DNA from: an uncultured Bacteroidales bacterium
GTDB lineage: Bacteria > Bacteroidota > Bacteroidia > Bacteroidales > UBA932
DNA: 64,000 nt
Direction: 5' to 3'
Assembly (NCBI GenBank): GCA_944323445.1
Contig: CALUSM010000001.1
Span: 124,001-188,000, forward strand
The stretch's first letter is position 1. Each line of letters opens with the position of its first letter. A program made the position numbers and the translations under genes. Shown one piece after another: positions 1 through 8,116 of the stretch. Below the pieces are notes generated by a model. That model was not told the origin of the DNA and ran no database searches. It was given only the letters and a program-made list of their open reading frames with translations.

Positions 1-1
1 G

Positions 2-946
2 GACGTCCTCAAGGACGCGGTGGCCGAGATAGAGGCCAATCAGGACCGTACCGACGGTCTGAGCGGAGTGCCTTCCGGCTTTACGGGCATAGACAAGGTG
101 ACCCTCGGCTGGCAGGAGTCCGACCTGGTGATCATTGCCGCCCGTCCGTCGATGGGTAAGACGGCCTTCGTGCTGACCATGGCCCGCAATATGGCTGTGG
201 ACCATCATATCCCGGTGGCCTTCTTCTCTCTCGAAATGTCATCCAAGCAGCTGGTTAAAAGGCTTTTGGTGTCTGAAACCGGATTGTCTTCCGAGAAAAT
301 CCGAGGAGGTCAGCGGCTGCGGGACTACGAGCTGGTGCAGCTCCACGAGAGGATAAAGGACCTGGCCGCGGCGCCTCTGTTCATTGATGACACTCCGTCG
401 ATTTCGGTCTACGAGCTGCGCTCCAAGGTAAGGCGCCTGGTGCGCAATGCCGGGGTCAAGCTCATCATAGTCGACTATCTTCAGCTGATGACCGGTCCTC
501 CGGAACTGCGCGGTATGAGGGAGCAGGAAGTCTCCAATATATCCAGGTCCCTCAAGGCCATAGCAAAGGAGATGTCCATCCCTGTCATAGCCCTGTCACA
601 GCTCAGCCGTGACGTAGAGAAGCGCGGAGGCAACAAGATTCCCCAGCTGAGTGACCTGCGTGAGTCGGGCGCCATCGAGCAGGATGCGGATATCGTGATG
701 TTCATACACCGTCCGGACTATTACGGGACGGAGGATGAGAAGTCCCTGCCCGGCCAGGCTCAGATTATCATTGCCAAGCACCGTAACGGTTCGACAGGCG
801 ATGTCTCTATGATCTTCCGGAAGAGCGAGGCACGCTTCGTGGACAGCAATGACATCGGTTTCCAGCCGCCGGAGGACGATATCGAGGGGTATCAGGGTGT
901 TGAGTCAAGCATGAATAATCCTTCAGATTTTGAGTCGGCGTTCTAG
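2..946 (+). CDS. dnaB: Replicative DNA helicase DnaB, C-terminal part (5' end outside window)
   Basis: This is the C-terminal RecA-like motor domain of the hexameric helicase that unwinds DNA at the replication fork. The frame is open from base 2, so the gene begins upstream; the GTG at 20 is internal, and about 314 codons of a usual 450-520 are present. Walker A (ARPSMGKT) lies about 47 residues in and Walker B (LIIVDYLQLM) near residue 155. The DREPS-like stretch SDLRESGAIEQDAD and the late IIAKHRNGSTG segment are typical of DnaB. There is no intein in the visible part. The 3' end overlaps the next gene by 17 bases if that gene uses its TTG start. Confidence 0.96.
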   Translation, partial: DVLKDAVAEIEANQDRTDGLSGVPSGFTGIDKVTLGWQESDLVIIAARPSMGKTAFVLTMARNMAVDHHIPVAFFSLEMSSKQLVKRLLVSETGLSSEKIRGGQRLRDYELVQLHERIKDLAAAPLFIDDTPSISVYELRSKVRRLVRNAGVKLIIVDYLQLMTGPPELRGMREQEVSNISRSLKAIAKEMSIPVIALSQLSRDVEKRGGNKIPQLSDLRESGAIEQDADIVMFIHRPDYYGTEDEKSLPGQAQIIIAKHRNGSTGDVSMIFRKSEARFVDSNDIGFQPPEDDIEGYQGVESSMNNPSDFESAF

Positions 947-1793
947 ACATATAGTTTTGTCGGTCTGGACGGTGCTCGTGCTGGTCACGGCCTTTCCAGG
1001 GCAGCTTTCGGGGCAGTGCTTTCCCGTCCATCCCGAACTTGCCTCAGACCATGCTTTCACTGAGGGGGAGCGCCTCTCCTATATCATTCATTACAAGTGG
1101 CTCGGAATCAGGACGGATGTCGGGGCGGCCGAGGTTACGCTGCTGGACGGGGGGGAAAGGAACGGACGACGGCTCCTGCATCCTGTGGCCGTAGGTGCCA
1201 CCTACAGGTTTTGGGATGTGTTCTTCAAAGTCCGGGACAGGTATGAGTCCGTCTTCTATGAGGACAGTGTCCGTCCGGTCTACTTCCACCGCGACATCCA
1301 CGAGGGCAAGTACACGATAAAGAATTACTACAGCTGGGACGACAGTACGCACGCCATCAGTGCCGAGGTCATCAAGGCGGAAGGAGTCATAGATACGCTC
1401 CTGCCCGGGCACGAGTGCACCTTCGACATACTGACTCTGTTCTACAATGCCCGCAATATGGACCTGGAAGCTCTGGAGACCGGGGTCAACAATCCCGTGT
1501 CGTTCGCGATAGACGAGGAGATATTCGACATATATTTCCGGTATATCGGGCGCGAGGAGAAGCGCATACCCGGGCTGGGAACCTACAGGACGCTGAAGTT
1601 TGCGGCCAAGGTGGTGGCTGGGGAAGTCTTCACCGGAGAGCAGGAGATGCTCATCTGGGTCTCGGATGACATGAACAGGGTTCCGCTGCTGTTCGAGTCT
1701 CCGATAATCGTCGGTTCGGTGTTCGGGCGCCTGTCGGACTGGGACGGGCTGCGCAGCCCTCTAGAGGAATGTAAGGTCAAAAAAGGAAAATAG
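930..1793 (+). CDS. DUF3108 exported protein
   Basis: A 287-residue protein resembling the DUF3108 family of Bacteroidota, whose function is unknown. A hydrophobic stretch at residues 9-27 ending in LSG looks like a signal peptide, so the product is probably periplasmic or on the outer-membrane side. The body begins with GERLSYIIHYKWLGIRT and is rich in beta-strand-like segments, which suits a lipocalin-like or barrel-like fold. The start taken is TTG at 930, overlapping dnaB; TTG at 957 is a credible alternative that keeps the hydrophobic core. It is followed after 3 bases by rseC, so it probably shares a transcript with the Rnf genes. Confidence 0.75.
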   Translation: MSRRSRHIVLSVWTVLVLVTAFPGQLSGQCFPVHPELASDHAFTEGERLSYIIHYKWLGIRTDVGAAEVTLLDGGERNGRRLLHPVAVGATYRFWDVFFKVRDRYESVFYEDSVRPVYFHRDIHEGKYTIKNYYSWDDSTHAISAEVIKAEGVIDTLLPGHECTFDILTLFYNARNMDLEALETGVNNPVSFAIDEEIFDIYFRYIGREEKRIPGLGTYRTLKFAAKVVAGEVFTGEQEMLIWVSDDMNRVPLLFESPIIVGSVFGRLSDWDGLRSPLEECKVKKGK

Positions 1794-1796
1794 AAA

Positions 1797-2231
1797 ATGA
1801 AAAATCAGAAAGACACAGTCATCAGGCATGCCGGAACGGTAATATCCGTGACATCCTCCATGGTGAAAGTGGAGATACAGGCGCAGACTGCCTGCGCGGC
1901 ATGTCATGCCAGAACTGTATGCGGAGCCTCCTCCGGAGAGAGCCGCGTCATACCGGTGCGGCGGGACGATGACGGGACTTTCAAGCCCGGGGATGAGGTC
2001 AATGTGGTTATCCGTCAGGGACAGGGATTCAAGGCGGTTTTTATCGCTTATATAATTCCTTTGTTCATCCTATTGGTTTTATTATTAACTTTGCCATTGT
2101 TTTTTGAGAATGAACTGGTGACGGGGCTAGGGGCACTGGGATTCGTGGCTCTTTATTACCTGGTGCTCGCTCAGTTCAGGGACAGGCTCAACAGCGGATT
2201 CGTATTTACAGTTGAAAAGATTAATAACTAA
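1797..2231 (+). CDS. rseC: RseC/MucC-like SoxR-reducing system protein
   Basis: A 144-residue membrane protein of the RseC/MucC family. The N-terminal soluble part has a four-cysteine cluster (CAACHARTVC, residues 32-41, plus surroundings) expected to bind a metal or Fe-S centre. Two membrane segments follow (roughly residues 79-98 and 105-122). In Bacteroidota and Proteobacteria this family is regularly found beside rnf genes, where it is thought to help reduce or service the complex. Here it lies 6 bases upstream of rnfB, so it is almost certainly the first Rnf-related gene of the operon. The exact role remains inferred. Confidence 0.85.
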   Translation: MKNQKDTVIRHAGTVISVTSSMVKVEIQAQTACAACHARTVCGASSGESRVIPVRRDDDGTFKPGDEVNVVIRQGQGFKAVFIAYIIPLFILLVLLLTLPLFFENELVTGLGALGFVALYYLVLAQFRDRLNSGFVFTVEKINN

Positions 2232-2237
2232 CAACAG

Positions 2238-3119
2238 ATGGGTACAACATTTATTTTCACTGTCGTCGTTCTCAGCGTGCTGGGATTGCTGCTGGCGGTA
2301 GTTCTATTCCTCGTTGCGAAAAAATTCCGGGTAGAGGAGGACCCTCTCATCGATGAAATCGAGGCCACCATGCCTGGTGCCAACTGCGGCGGCTGCGGTT
2401 TCGCGGGCTGCCGGGCTTTCGCCGAGGCCTGCGTCAAGTCCAGGTCTCTCGACGGCAAGTTCTGTCCCGTGGGCGGCAATGCCGTCATGCAGAAGGTGTC
2501 GGCCAAGCTAGGCGTCGCCATGGAGGAGAAAGCTCCTATGGTGGCGGTGGTGAGATGCAACGGCACCTGCGCCAACAGGGCCAGGACCACTCAGTATGAC
2601 GGTTCTTCATCCTGCCGCATCATGAACACCCTGTACGGCGGAGACACTGCATGCCGGTACGGCTGTCTGGGCTGCGGGGATTGTGAGAAGGCCTGCCAGT
2701 TCGGCGCCATCAAGGTCAATCCCGAAACCCTCATCCCTGAGGTCGACGAAGACAGGTGCACCGCCTGCGGAGCCTGCGTAAAGGCATGTCCCAAGGGCAT
2801 CATCGAACTGCGCAACAAGGGCCCCAAGAACCGCCGCGTCTATGTCTCCTGCATGAATCAGGACAAGGGCGGTATCGCCCGCAAGGCCTGTACGGCCGCC
2901 TGCATAGGCTGCCGCAAGTGCGAGAAGACCTGTCCTTTCGGTGCCATCACCGTCGAGAACAATCTGGCCTACATCGATTTCAACAAATGCAAGATCTGCC
3001 GCAAGTGCGTAGCCGAGTGCCCTACGGGAGCCATCCATGCCGTCAACTTCCCTCCGAAGCCGGCAGCCGCCCCTGCCGCACCCACAGCTGCTCCCGCTGC
3101 AGAAACACCTAAAGAATAA
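2238..3119 (+). CDS. rnfB: RnfB, Fe-S subunit of ion-translocating ferredoxin:NAD+ oxidoreductase
   Basis: RnfB takes electrons from reduced ferredoxin and passes them into the Rnf complex. Residues 5-27 form one membrane anchor. The N-terminal cluster motif uses Cys50, Cys53, Cys58 and Cys65 (GANCGGCGFAGC). Four further ferredoxin-like CxxCxxCxxxC sets follow (CRYGCLGCGDCEKAC, CTACGACVKAC, CIGCRKCEKTC, CKICRKCVAEC), so this is a multi-cluster RnfB of about normal length (293 residues). The C-terminus is Ala/Pro rich and probably disordered. RnfC starts 4 bases after the stop. Confidence 0.96.
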   Translation: MGTTFIFTVVVLSVLGLLLAVVLFLVAKKFRVEEDPLIDEIEATMPGANCGGCGFAGCRAFAEACVKSRSLDGKFCPVGGNAVMQKVSAKLGVAMEEKAPMVAVVRCNGTCANRARTTQYDGSSSCRIMNTLYGGDTACRYGCLGCGDCEKACQFGAIKVNPETLIPEVDEDRCTACGACVKACPKGIIELRNKGPKNRRVYVSCMNQDKGGIARKACTAACIGCRKCEKTCPFGAITVENNLAYIDFNKCKICRKCVAECPTGAIHAVNFPPKPAAAPAAPTAAPAAETPKE

Positions 3120-3123
3120 CCGC

Positions 3124-4461
3124 ATGAGACGTACATTTTCAATGGGTGGTGTCCACCCTAACGACTGCAAGATATCTGCTGATTCAGCGATAGAGATATT
3201 CCCTCTGCCTCAGAGGATGTACATTTCCATGTCCCAGCATCTGGGCGCTCCTGCCAAGCCCCTCGTACAGAGAGGGGACAAGGTGAAGACGGGACAGATG
3301 ATAGGAGCCTCCGCCGGTTTCATATCCGCCAATATCCACAGCTCTGTGTCCGGTACGGTGGCCGCCGTCGAGCCTTATGCCGACCTGGCCGGCAACCCCG
3401 TGATGCACGTGGTCATTGACGTGGAGGGAGACGAGTGGGAGGAGAGCATCGACCGCACGCCCGATACCGTGCGTGAGATTACCCTCGGTCCTGCCGAGAT
3501 TATCAAGAGGATAGCAGACTGCGGCATAGTTGGTATGGGAGGAGCTTCCTTTCCGACACATGTCAAGCTCTCCCCGCCTCCGGGCAAAAAGGCCGAGTTC
3601 CTGATTATCAACGGAGCCGAGTGCGAGCCTTACCTGACCTCCGACTATCGGCTGATGGTCGAGCATCCCGAGGAGGTGCTGCTCGGCGCCCGCATCATGA
3701 TGAAGGCCCTGGGCGTGACGAAGGGCTACATAGGCATAGAGGACAACAAGCCCGCAGCTATAGAGGCCATGCGGAAGCTCACCTCCTCGGCATATACTGA
3801 GATAGAGGTCGTTCCCTTGAAGAAGAAATACCCGCAGGGGGGTGAGAAGCAGCTTATCGACGCCGTCACCGGCCGCAAGGTGCCTTCGATGGGACTGCCT
3901 ATCGATACCGGGGTTGTGGTTCAGAACGTAGGCACTTCGTTCGCTGTGTACGAGGCTGTACAGAAGAACAAGCCCCTCTTCGAGGGCGTGATGACCATTA
4001 CGGGCCGGTGTCTGCCCGCCCAGCACAACTTCCTGGTGCGCACCGGAACCACATTTGACCGTATCCTGGAGCATGTGGGCGGTGTCCCGCAGAATGTCGC
4101 GAAGATCATCAGCGGCGGTCCGATGATGGGCAAGGCCGTCTCCAACCTCTCCGCAGCTACTGTGAAGAGCTCGTCTTCCCTGTTGCTGCTCACCGAGGAC
4201 CAGACCCTGCGCCGCGCCGAGAGCGAGTGCATACGCTGCGGCAAGTGCGTGCAGGCCTGTCCTATGGGGCTGGAGCCCTATCTGCTCAACAAGCTCTCCC
4301 GTGCCGGGAGGATGGAGGACCTGGAGGATCACAAGGTGTATGACTGCATCGAGTGCGGATGCTGCATGTTCACCTGTCCTGCCAACATCCCTCTGCTCGA
4401 CTACATCCGTACCGGCAAGGCCGATGTCATGAGAATCATGCGCAGCCGTCCTAAAAAGTAA
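3124..4461 (+). CDS. rnfC: RnfC, NADH-side subunit of Rnf complex
   Basis: RnfC is the peripheral subunit that binds FMN and NAD(H) in the Rnf complex. I chose ATG 3124 (MRRTFSMGGVHPND), 4 bases after rnfB, over an upstream in-frame ATG at 3037 that lies inside rnfB. The product is 445 residues. It has the Rnf/NQR barrel-sandwich N-terminus, the FMN/NADH domain with GMGGASFPTHVK and NGAECEPYLT, and two 4Fe-4S motifs near the C-terminus (CIRCGKCVQACP and CIECGCCMFTCP). All are consistent with a functional subunit. Confidence 0.96.
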   Translation: MRRTFSMGGVHPNDCKISADSAIEIFPLPQRMYISMSQHLGAPAKPLVQRGDKVKTGQMIGASAGFISANIHSSVSGTVAAVEPYADLAGNPVMHVVIDVEGDEWEESIDRTPDTVREITLGPAEIIKRIADCGIVGMGGASFPTHVKLSPPPGKKAEFLIINGAECEPYLTSDYRLMVEHPEEVLLGARIMMKALGVTKGYIGIEDNKPAAIEAMRKLTSSAYTEIEVVPLKKKYPQGGEKQLIDAVTGRKVPSMGLPIDTGVVVQNVGTSFAVYEAVQKNKPLFEGVMTITGRCLPAQHNFLVRTGTTFDRILEHVGGVPQNVAKIISGGPMMGKAVSNLSAATVKSSSSLLLLTEDQTLRRAESECIRCGKCVQACPMGLEPYLLNKLSRAGRMEDLEDHKVYDCIECGCCMFTCPANIPLLDYIRTGKADVMRIMRSRPKK

Positions 4462-4482
4462 CCGATTAAACAATTAAGATAT

Positions 4483-5484
4483 ATGAGAAAGCTGATAGTT
4501 TCTCCCGCTCCCCACGTGCACGGCAATGAGAGCACCAGGAAGATCATGCTGGACGTGATCATAGCCCTGGCTCCCTCGATGCTCGTGGCCGTGTATTTCT
4601 TCGGCCTGAGCGCCATCATGCTGCTGGCAGTGTCGGTGGCGGCCTGTGTGGGTCTGGAGTATCTCATCCAGAAATACATGTTCAAGAAGCAGCCCACCGT
4701 CTCTGATCTCTCAGCGGTGGTGACCGGCGTGCTCATAGCGCTCAACCTGCCTCCCACAGCACCCTGGTGGATAGCCGTGATAGGAGCGGTGATGGCCATA
4801 GGCGTGATCAAGATGACATTCGGAGGCCTGGGACACAATATTTTCAACCCTGCCATCGTGGCGCGTGTCTTCCTGCTCATATCCTTCCCTGTGATAATGA
4901 CGGACTGGACCATCCCTACATCGTGGTTCCGTCCCGGGGTTGACGCAGTTACCGGAGCCACTCCCCTGGCCTTGATCAACGAGGGGCTCGCGCAGGGACA
5001 GACGGTGGAGCAGATTCTCGCCCAGCACGATTTGTCCTACGGCCAGATGCTCTTCGCAAGGGTGGGCGGTTCGGCCGGTGAGGCCTCGGCCCTGGCGCTG
5101 ATTATCGGATTCATCTATCTGCTGGTGCGCAGGGTCATCCGTCCACACATCCCCGTCACGATTATCCTGACCGTGGCAGTGATGACCGGCATATTCTGGC
5201 TGATAGACCCTACCCGCTACACCGACCCCCTGTTCAACATCCTCACCGGAGGTCTGCTCCTCGGCTCCATCTTCATGGCCACCGACTACGTGACCTCGCC
5301 CATGGCGACCAAGGGTATGGTCATCTACGGTATCGGCATCGGAGTCATTACGGTCCTCATCCGTTATTTCGGAGCCTACCCCGAGGGCGTTTCCTTCGCG
5401 ATTCTCATAATGAACTCTATAGTTCCCCTGCTCAACAAATACATAAAGCCCGCAAGGTTCGGGAAGGAGGTGAAACATGCCTAA
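4483..5484 (+). CDS. rnfD: RnfD, membrane flavoprotein subunit of Rnf complex
   Basis: A 333-residue polytopic membrane subunit of the Rnf/Nqr family that carries a covalently bound FMN. The flavinylation motif is DAVTGATPLAL, with the last Thr of TGAT as the attachment residue. About nine hydrophobic helices are visible, with FNPAIVARVF and FMATDYVTSP as family motifs. The gene overlaps rnfG by 8 bases, which indicates translational coupling. Confidence 0.95.
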   Translation: MRKLIVSPAPHVHGNESTRKIMLDVIIALAPSMLVAVYFFGLSAIMLLAVSVAACVGLEYLIQKYMFKKQPTVSDLSAVVTGVLIALNLPPTAPWWIAVIGAVMAIGVIKMTFGGLGHNIFNPAIVARVFLLISFPVIMTDWTIPTSWFRPGVDAVTGATPLALINEGLAQGQTVEQILAQHDLSYGQMLFARVGGSAGEASALALIIGFIYLLVRRVIRPHIPVTIILTVAVMTGIFWLIDPTRYTDPLFNILTGGLLLGSIFMATDYVTSPMATKGMVIYGIGIGVITVLIRYFGAYPEGVSFAILIMNSIVPLLNKYIKPARFGKEVKHA

Positions 5485-6055
5485 AGAATCCACGCTCCGC
5501 AGCATGTCAGTGTGCCTGACACTCGTCTGCCTGTTCTGTGCAGCCCTGCTCGGGGGAGTATACGTACTGACATTGGATAAGATAAACCAGGAGGCGGTCA
5601 AGAAGACCAACAATGCGATAGCTCTAGTAACTCCTGAATTTGACAACGAACCCTCGTCCGAGAGCCAGACAGTCAGCCTTGACGGGGAAGACATCACCGT
5701 CTATCCCGCCAAGAAAGGCGGCGAGACTGTCGGTTATGCGGTCGAGTCCTTCACTTCCAAGGGATTCAGCGGTACCATCAACATCATGGTCGGCTTCGAT
5801 ATGGACGGCAATATCGTGGGCACCTCGGTGATTTCCCATGCCGAGACTCCCGGTCTCGGAGCCAAGATGACCGAGCCCGCTTTCTATTCCCAGTTCGAGG
5901 GCAAGAATCCCGCCTCGTTCCGTCTGAGCGTCACCAAGGACGGCGGCGATGTAGACGCCATCACTGCCTCCACCATCACCTCCAGAGCTTTCTGCGATGC
6001 GGTGGACAGGGCGTACAGAGCTTTCCAGAAGATAGTCAACGACAATTCAAAATAG
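5477..6055 (+). CDS. rnfG: RnfG, periplasmic covalent-FMN subunit of Rnf complex
   Basis: A 192-residue subunit with one N-terminal membrane anchor (residues 9-31) and an FMN-binding domain outside the membrane. The flavinylation site is within DAITASTITSRAF; the fourth residue of TAST is the expected attachment Thr. Family landmarks such as ISHAETPGLGAKM are present. An ApbE-type flavin transferase is needed to load the FMN, but no apbE gene is in this window. The gene overlaps rnfD and is followed by rnfE after 6 bases. Confidence 0.95.
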   Translation: MPKESTLRSMSVCLTLVCLFCAALLGGVYVLTLDKINQEAVKKTNNAIALVTPEFDNEPSSESQTVSLDGEDITVYPAKKGGETVGYAVESFTSKGFSGTINIMVGFDMDGNIVGTSVISHAETPGLGAKMTEPAFYSQFEGKNPASFRLSVTKDGGDVDAITASTITSRAFCDAVDRAYRAFQKIVNDNSK

Positions 6056-6061
6056 CGGAAT

Positions 6062-6649
6062 ATGAGTAAACTGAGCATTATAACCAACGGTATCATAAAG
6101 AGTAACCCTACCTTTATCCTCGTACTCGGTATGTGCCCCACCCTGGGTACTACCACTTCCGCGATAAACGGTCTGGGAATGGGACTGGCCACGACCTTCG
6201 TCCTGATTCTCTCCAACGTGTTCATCTCGCTGTTCGCCAAGATGATTCCCGACAAGGTCAGGATTCCGTCCTATATCGTGATCATCGCATCGTTCGTGAC
6301 TGTCCTCCAGCTGCTGATGCAGGCCTACGTGCCTGACCTCTATGCTTCGCTGGGACTGTTCATCCCCCTGATCGTGGTGAACTGCATCATCCTTGGCCGC
6401 GCCGAGGCCTTCGCCAACAAAAACACTCCCGGTGACTCCGCCCTTGACGGCATCGGTATCGGTCTGGGCTTCACTATCGCCCTCACAGTCATCGGTTTGG
6501 TCCGCGAACTGCTCGGCAGCCTCTCCCTGTTCGGCTTCAAGCTGGCAGAAGGAGACGGCATCCTGGCCTTCGTACTGGCCCCCGGAGCCTTCCTCGTACT
6601 GGGCTACCTTATGGTGATATTCAGAAAACTTACAAGTAAAAAGGCTTAA
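6062..6649 (+). CDS. rnfE: RnfE, integral membrane subunit of Rnf complex
   Basis: A 195-residue protein with about six transmembrane helices, of the RnfE/NqrD family. The opening [20 protein letters not shown] is diagnostic, and the Cys there is the conserved in-membrane residue that helps bind the intramembrane 2Fe-2S centre together with RnfA. The internal [18 protein letters not shown] is a second family signature holding the other conserved Cys. The order rnfG-rnfE-rnfA is the usual one. Confidence 0.95.
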   Translation: MSKLSIITNGIIKSNPTFILVLGMCPTLGTTTSAINGLGMGLATTFVLILSNVFISLFAKMIPDKVRIPSYIVIIASFVTVLQLLMQAYVPDLYASLGLFIPLIVVNCIILGRAEAFANKNTPGDSALDGIGIGLGFTIALTVIGLVRELLGSLSLFGFKLAEGDGILAFVLAPGAFLVLGYLMVIFRKLTSKKA

Positions 6650-6654
6650 CGATT

Positions 6655-7254
6655 ATGGAATATCTGATAATTATCATATCCGCGGTATTTGTCAACAATA
6701 TCGTACTGTCGCAGTTCCTCGGTATCTGTCCCTTCCTCGGAGTATCCAACAAGGTCGGTACGGCTACCGGAATGTCTGCCGCAGTGGTCTTTGTCATCAC
6801 CCTCTCTACCCTCGTGACCTACCTGCTGCACTACTATGTGCTGGTGCCCTTGGGGATTGAGTTCATGATGACCATAGTCTTCATCCTGGTCATTGCGGCC
6901 CTCGTGCAGATGGTGGAGATTATCCTCAAGAAGATATCTCCGTCGCTGTATCAGGCCCTGGGTATATTTCTTCCTCTGATCACCACTAACTGTACCGTTC
7001 TCGGTGTGGCCATCAATGTTGTGACCAAGGAGTTTACCTTCGGAGGCGAGGCCCATCTGCTCAATCTCGGCGAGACAGTGGTCTATGCTGCCTCGAGTGC
7101 TGTCGGATTCGGTGTGGCCATGATTCTGTTCGCAGGTATCCGCGAACAACTGGAACTGGTGGGTGTTCCCAATGCATTCAAGGGCATCCCCATCGCCCTG
7201 ATTACAGCCGGTATCCTGGCTATGGCGTTCATGGGATTCAGCGGACTGGTGTAG
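6655..7254 (+). CDS. rnfA: RnfA, integral membrane subunit of Rnf complex
   Basis: A 199-residue protein with six predicted transmembrane helices, paralogous to RnfE with inverted topology. [19 protein letters not shown] at the N-terminus and [15 protein letters not shown] in the middle supply the conserved cysteines of the intramembrane Fe-S site. It completes the set rnfBCDGEA in the order B-C-D-G-E-A, so the complex is whole. Spacing to the preceding and following genes is 5-6 bases. Confidence 0.95.
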   Translation: MEYLIIIISAVFVNNIVLSQFLGICPFLGVSNKVGTATGMSAAVVFVITLSTLVTYLLHYYVLVPLGIEFMMTIVFILVIAALVQMVEIILKKISPSLYQALGIFLPLITTNCTVLGVAINVVTKEFTFGGEAHLLNLGETVVYAASSAVGFGVAMILFAGIREQLELVGVPNAFKGIPIALITAGILAMAFMGFSGLV

Positions 7255-7260
7255 AGGAAT

Positions 7261-7533
7261 ATGACTACAATTACGGATATAGAGAAAACAGTGGCATCCG
7301 GGCAGCTGGACAAGGCCCGCGGGGAGCTTGAGGAGTTGCTCGCGGCAGAGCCGGAGAATTCTCAGGCCTGGTTCCTGCTGGGAGGCATATACCGCAGGCA
7401 TGAGCTGTGGGGAGATGCAATCAATGCATACAACAGGGCAAAGCTTATAGACCCGGAGGGACCTGCTGCCGCTGCCATAGAATCCATTTACGACATTCTG
7501 CATTTTGTGAATGTCGACCTGATGAATCCCTAG
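7261..7533 (+). CDS. Small TPR-repeat protein
   Basis: A 90-residue protein made essentially of two tetratricopeptide helix pairs (AWFLLGGIYRRHELWGDAINAYNRA is split over residues 39-63, followed by the LIDPEGPAA turn). No signal peptide is visible, so it should be cytoplasmic. It lies 6 bases after rnfA and may be cotranscribed with the complex, perhaps as an assembly or scaffold factor, but that role is only an inference from position. It converges on the methyltransferase gene with a 4-base overlap of the two 3' ends. Confidence 0.75.
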   Translation: MTTITDIEKTVASGQLDKARGELEELLAAEPENSQAWFLLGGIYRRHELWGDAINAYNRAKLIDPEGPAAAAIESIYDILHFVNVDLMNP

Positions 7534-8069
7534 CGCGGGGTGAGGATGTAGAGGACTATTCCTATCGCCACGGAGACATTCAGCGAATGCTTGGTGCCCC
7601 ACTGGGGGATTTCGAGGGTATAGTCGCATAGATCTACAGCTTCCTGTGATATGCCGTGAACCTCATTTCCGAAGATTACGGCATATTTTTTATCTTTTTC
7701 GAGGGACAGTTCTCCGTTGAGGAATCTGTCGGTGGATATGGAGTTCTCGGTCTGTTCTACGCCTATGACTGTGCAGCCCGCCTCCTTGAGTTCCCTGACC
7801 GCCTCTACGGTGCTTTCCCGGTAGCACCAGTCCACCGAGAACTCGGCGCCGAGGGCGGATTTGTGGATTTCAGGAGAGGGCGGGGTGGAGCTGATGCCGC
7901 ACAGGACTATGCGCTCGGCCCTGAAAGCGTCCGAAGTGCGGAAGGCAGAACCGATGTTGTGGCGGCTGCGTACATTGTCCAGAATTACGGTTACAGGGCT
8001 TTTTGCGAGGGCTCTGTATTCCTCGACAGCCGGACGTCCCAGCTCGCTGTTCAATAATTTTCTAAACAT
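7530..8069 (-). CDS. SPOUT (TrmH/SpoU) RNA 2'-O-methyltransferase
   Basis: A 179-residue SPOUT-fold enzyme that transfers methyl from S-adenosylmethionine to a ribose 2'-OH of tRNA or rRNA. Family motifs are all present: NVRSRHNIGSAFRTSDAF (motif 1), FGNEVHGIS (motif 2) and WGTKHSLNVSVAIGIVLY (motif 3, knot). There is no extra N-terminal RNA-binding domain, so it is a minimal TrmH-like enzyme; whether the target is tRNA Gm18, a wobble base or rRNA cannot be told from sequence alone. Confidence 0.88.
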   Translation of the reverse strand: MFRKLLNSELGRPAVEEYRALAKSPVTVILDNVRSRHNIGSAFRTSDAFRAERIVLCGISSTPPSPEIHKSALGAEFSVDWCYRESTVEAVRELKEAGCTVIGVEQTENSISTDRFLNGELSLEKDKKYAVIFGNEVHGISQEAVDLCDYTLEIPQWGTKHSLNVSVAIGIVLYILTPR

Positions 8070-8102
8070 TTTGTGAAATTTTAGACAAAAATATTAATTT
8101 TG
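8070..8102 (+). promoter_or_regulatory. Promoter of the DsbD-like gene (-33/-7)
   Basis: TTTG at 8070-8073 and TAATTTTG at 8095-8102 are separated by 21 bases, a full match to the Bacteroidota sigma-ABfr promoter layout. The expected start of transcription is near 8107-8109, about ten bases before the ATG at 8117. Confidence 0.7.
8086..8093 (-). promoter_or_regulatory. -7 promoter box for the methyltransferase gene
   Basis: TATTTTTG on the minus strand matches the Bacteroidota -7 consensus TAnnTTTG and sits 17 bases before the ATG at 8069. No good TTTG -33 box is seen at the usual 19-21 base distance. It lies directly beside the plus-strand -7 box for dsbD. Confidence 0.55.
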
Positions 8103-8116
8103 AAATTTGGTTATAC

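Noticed and set aside
3037..3123. Earlier ATG for rnfC at 3037
   Set aside because: It lies inside the rnfB coding region and adds sequence unlike RnfC; ATG 3124 gives the normal N-terminus.
3184..4473. 429-residue ORF on the minus strand
   Set aside because: Antisense of rnfC, unlike any known family.
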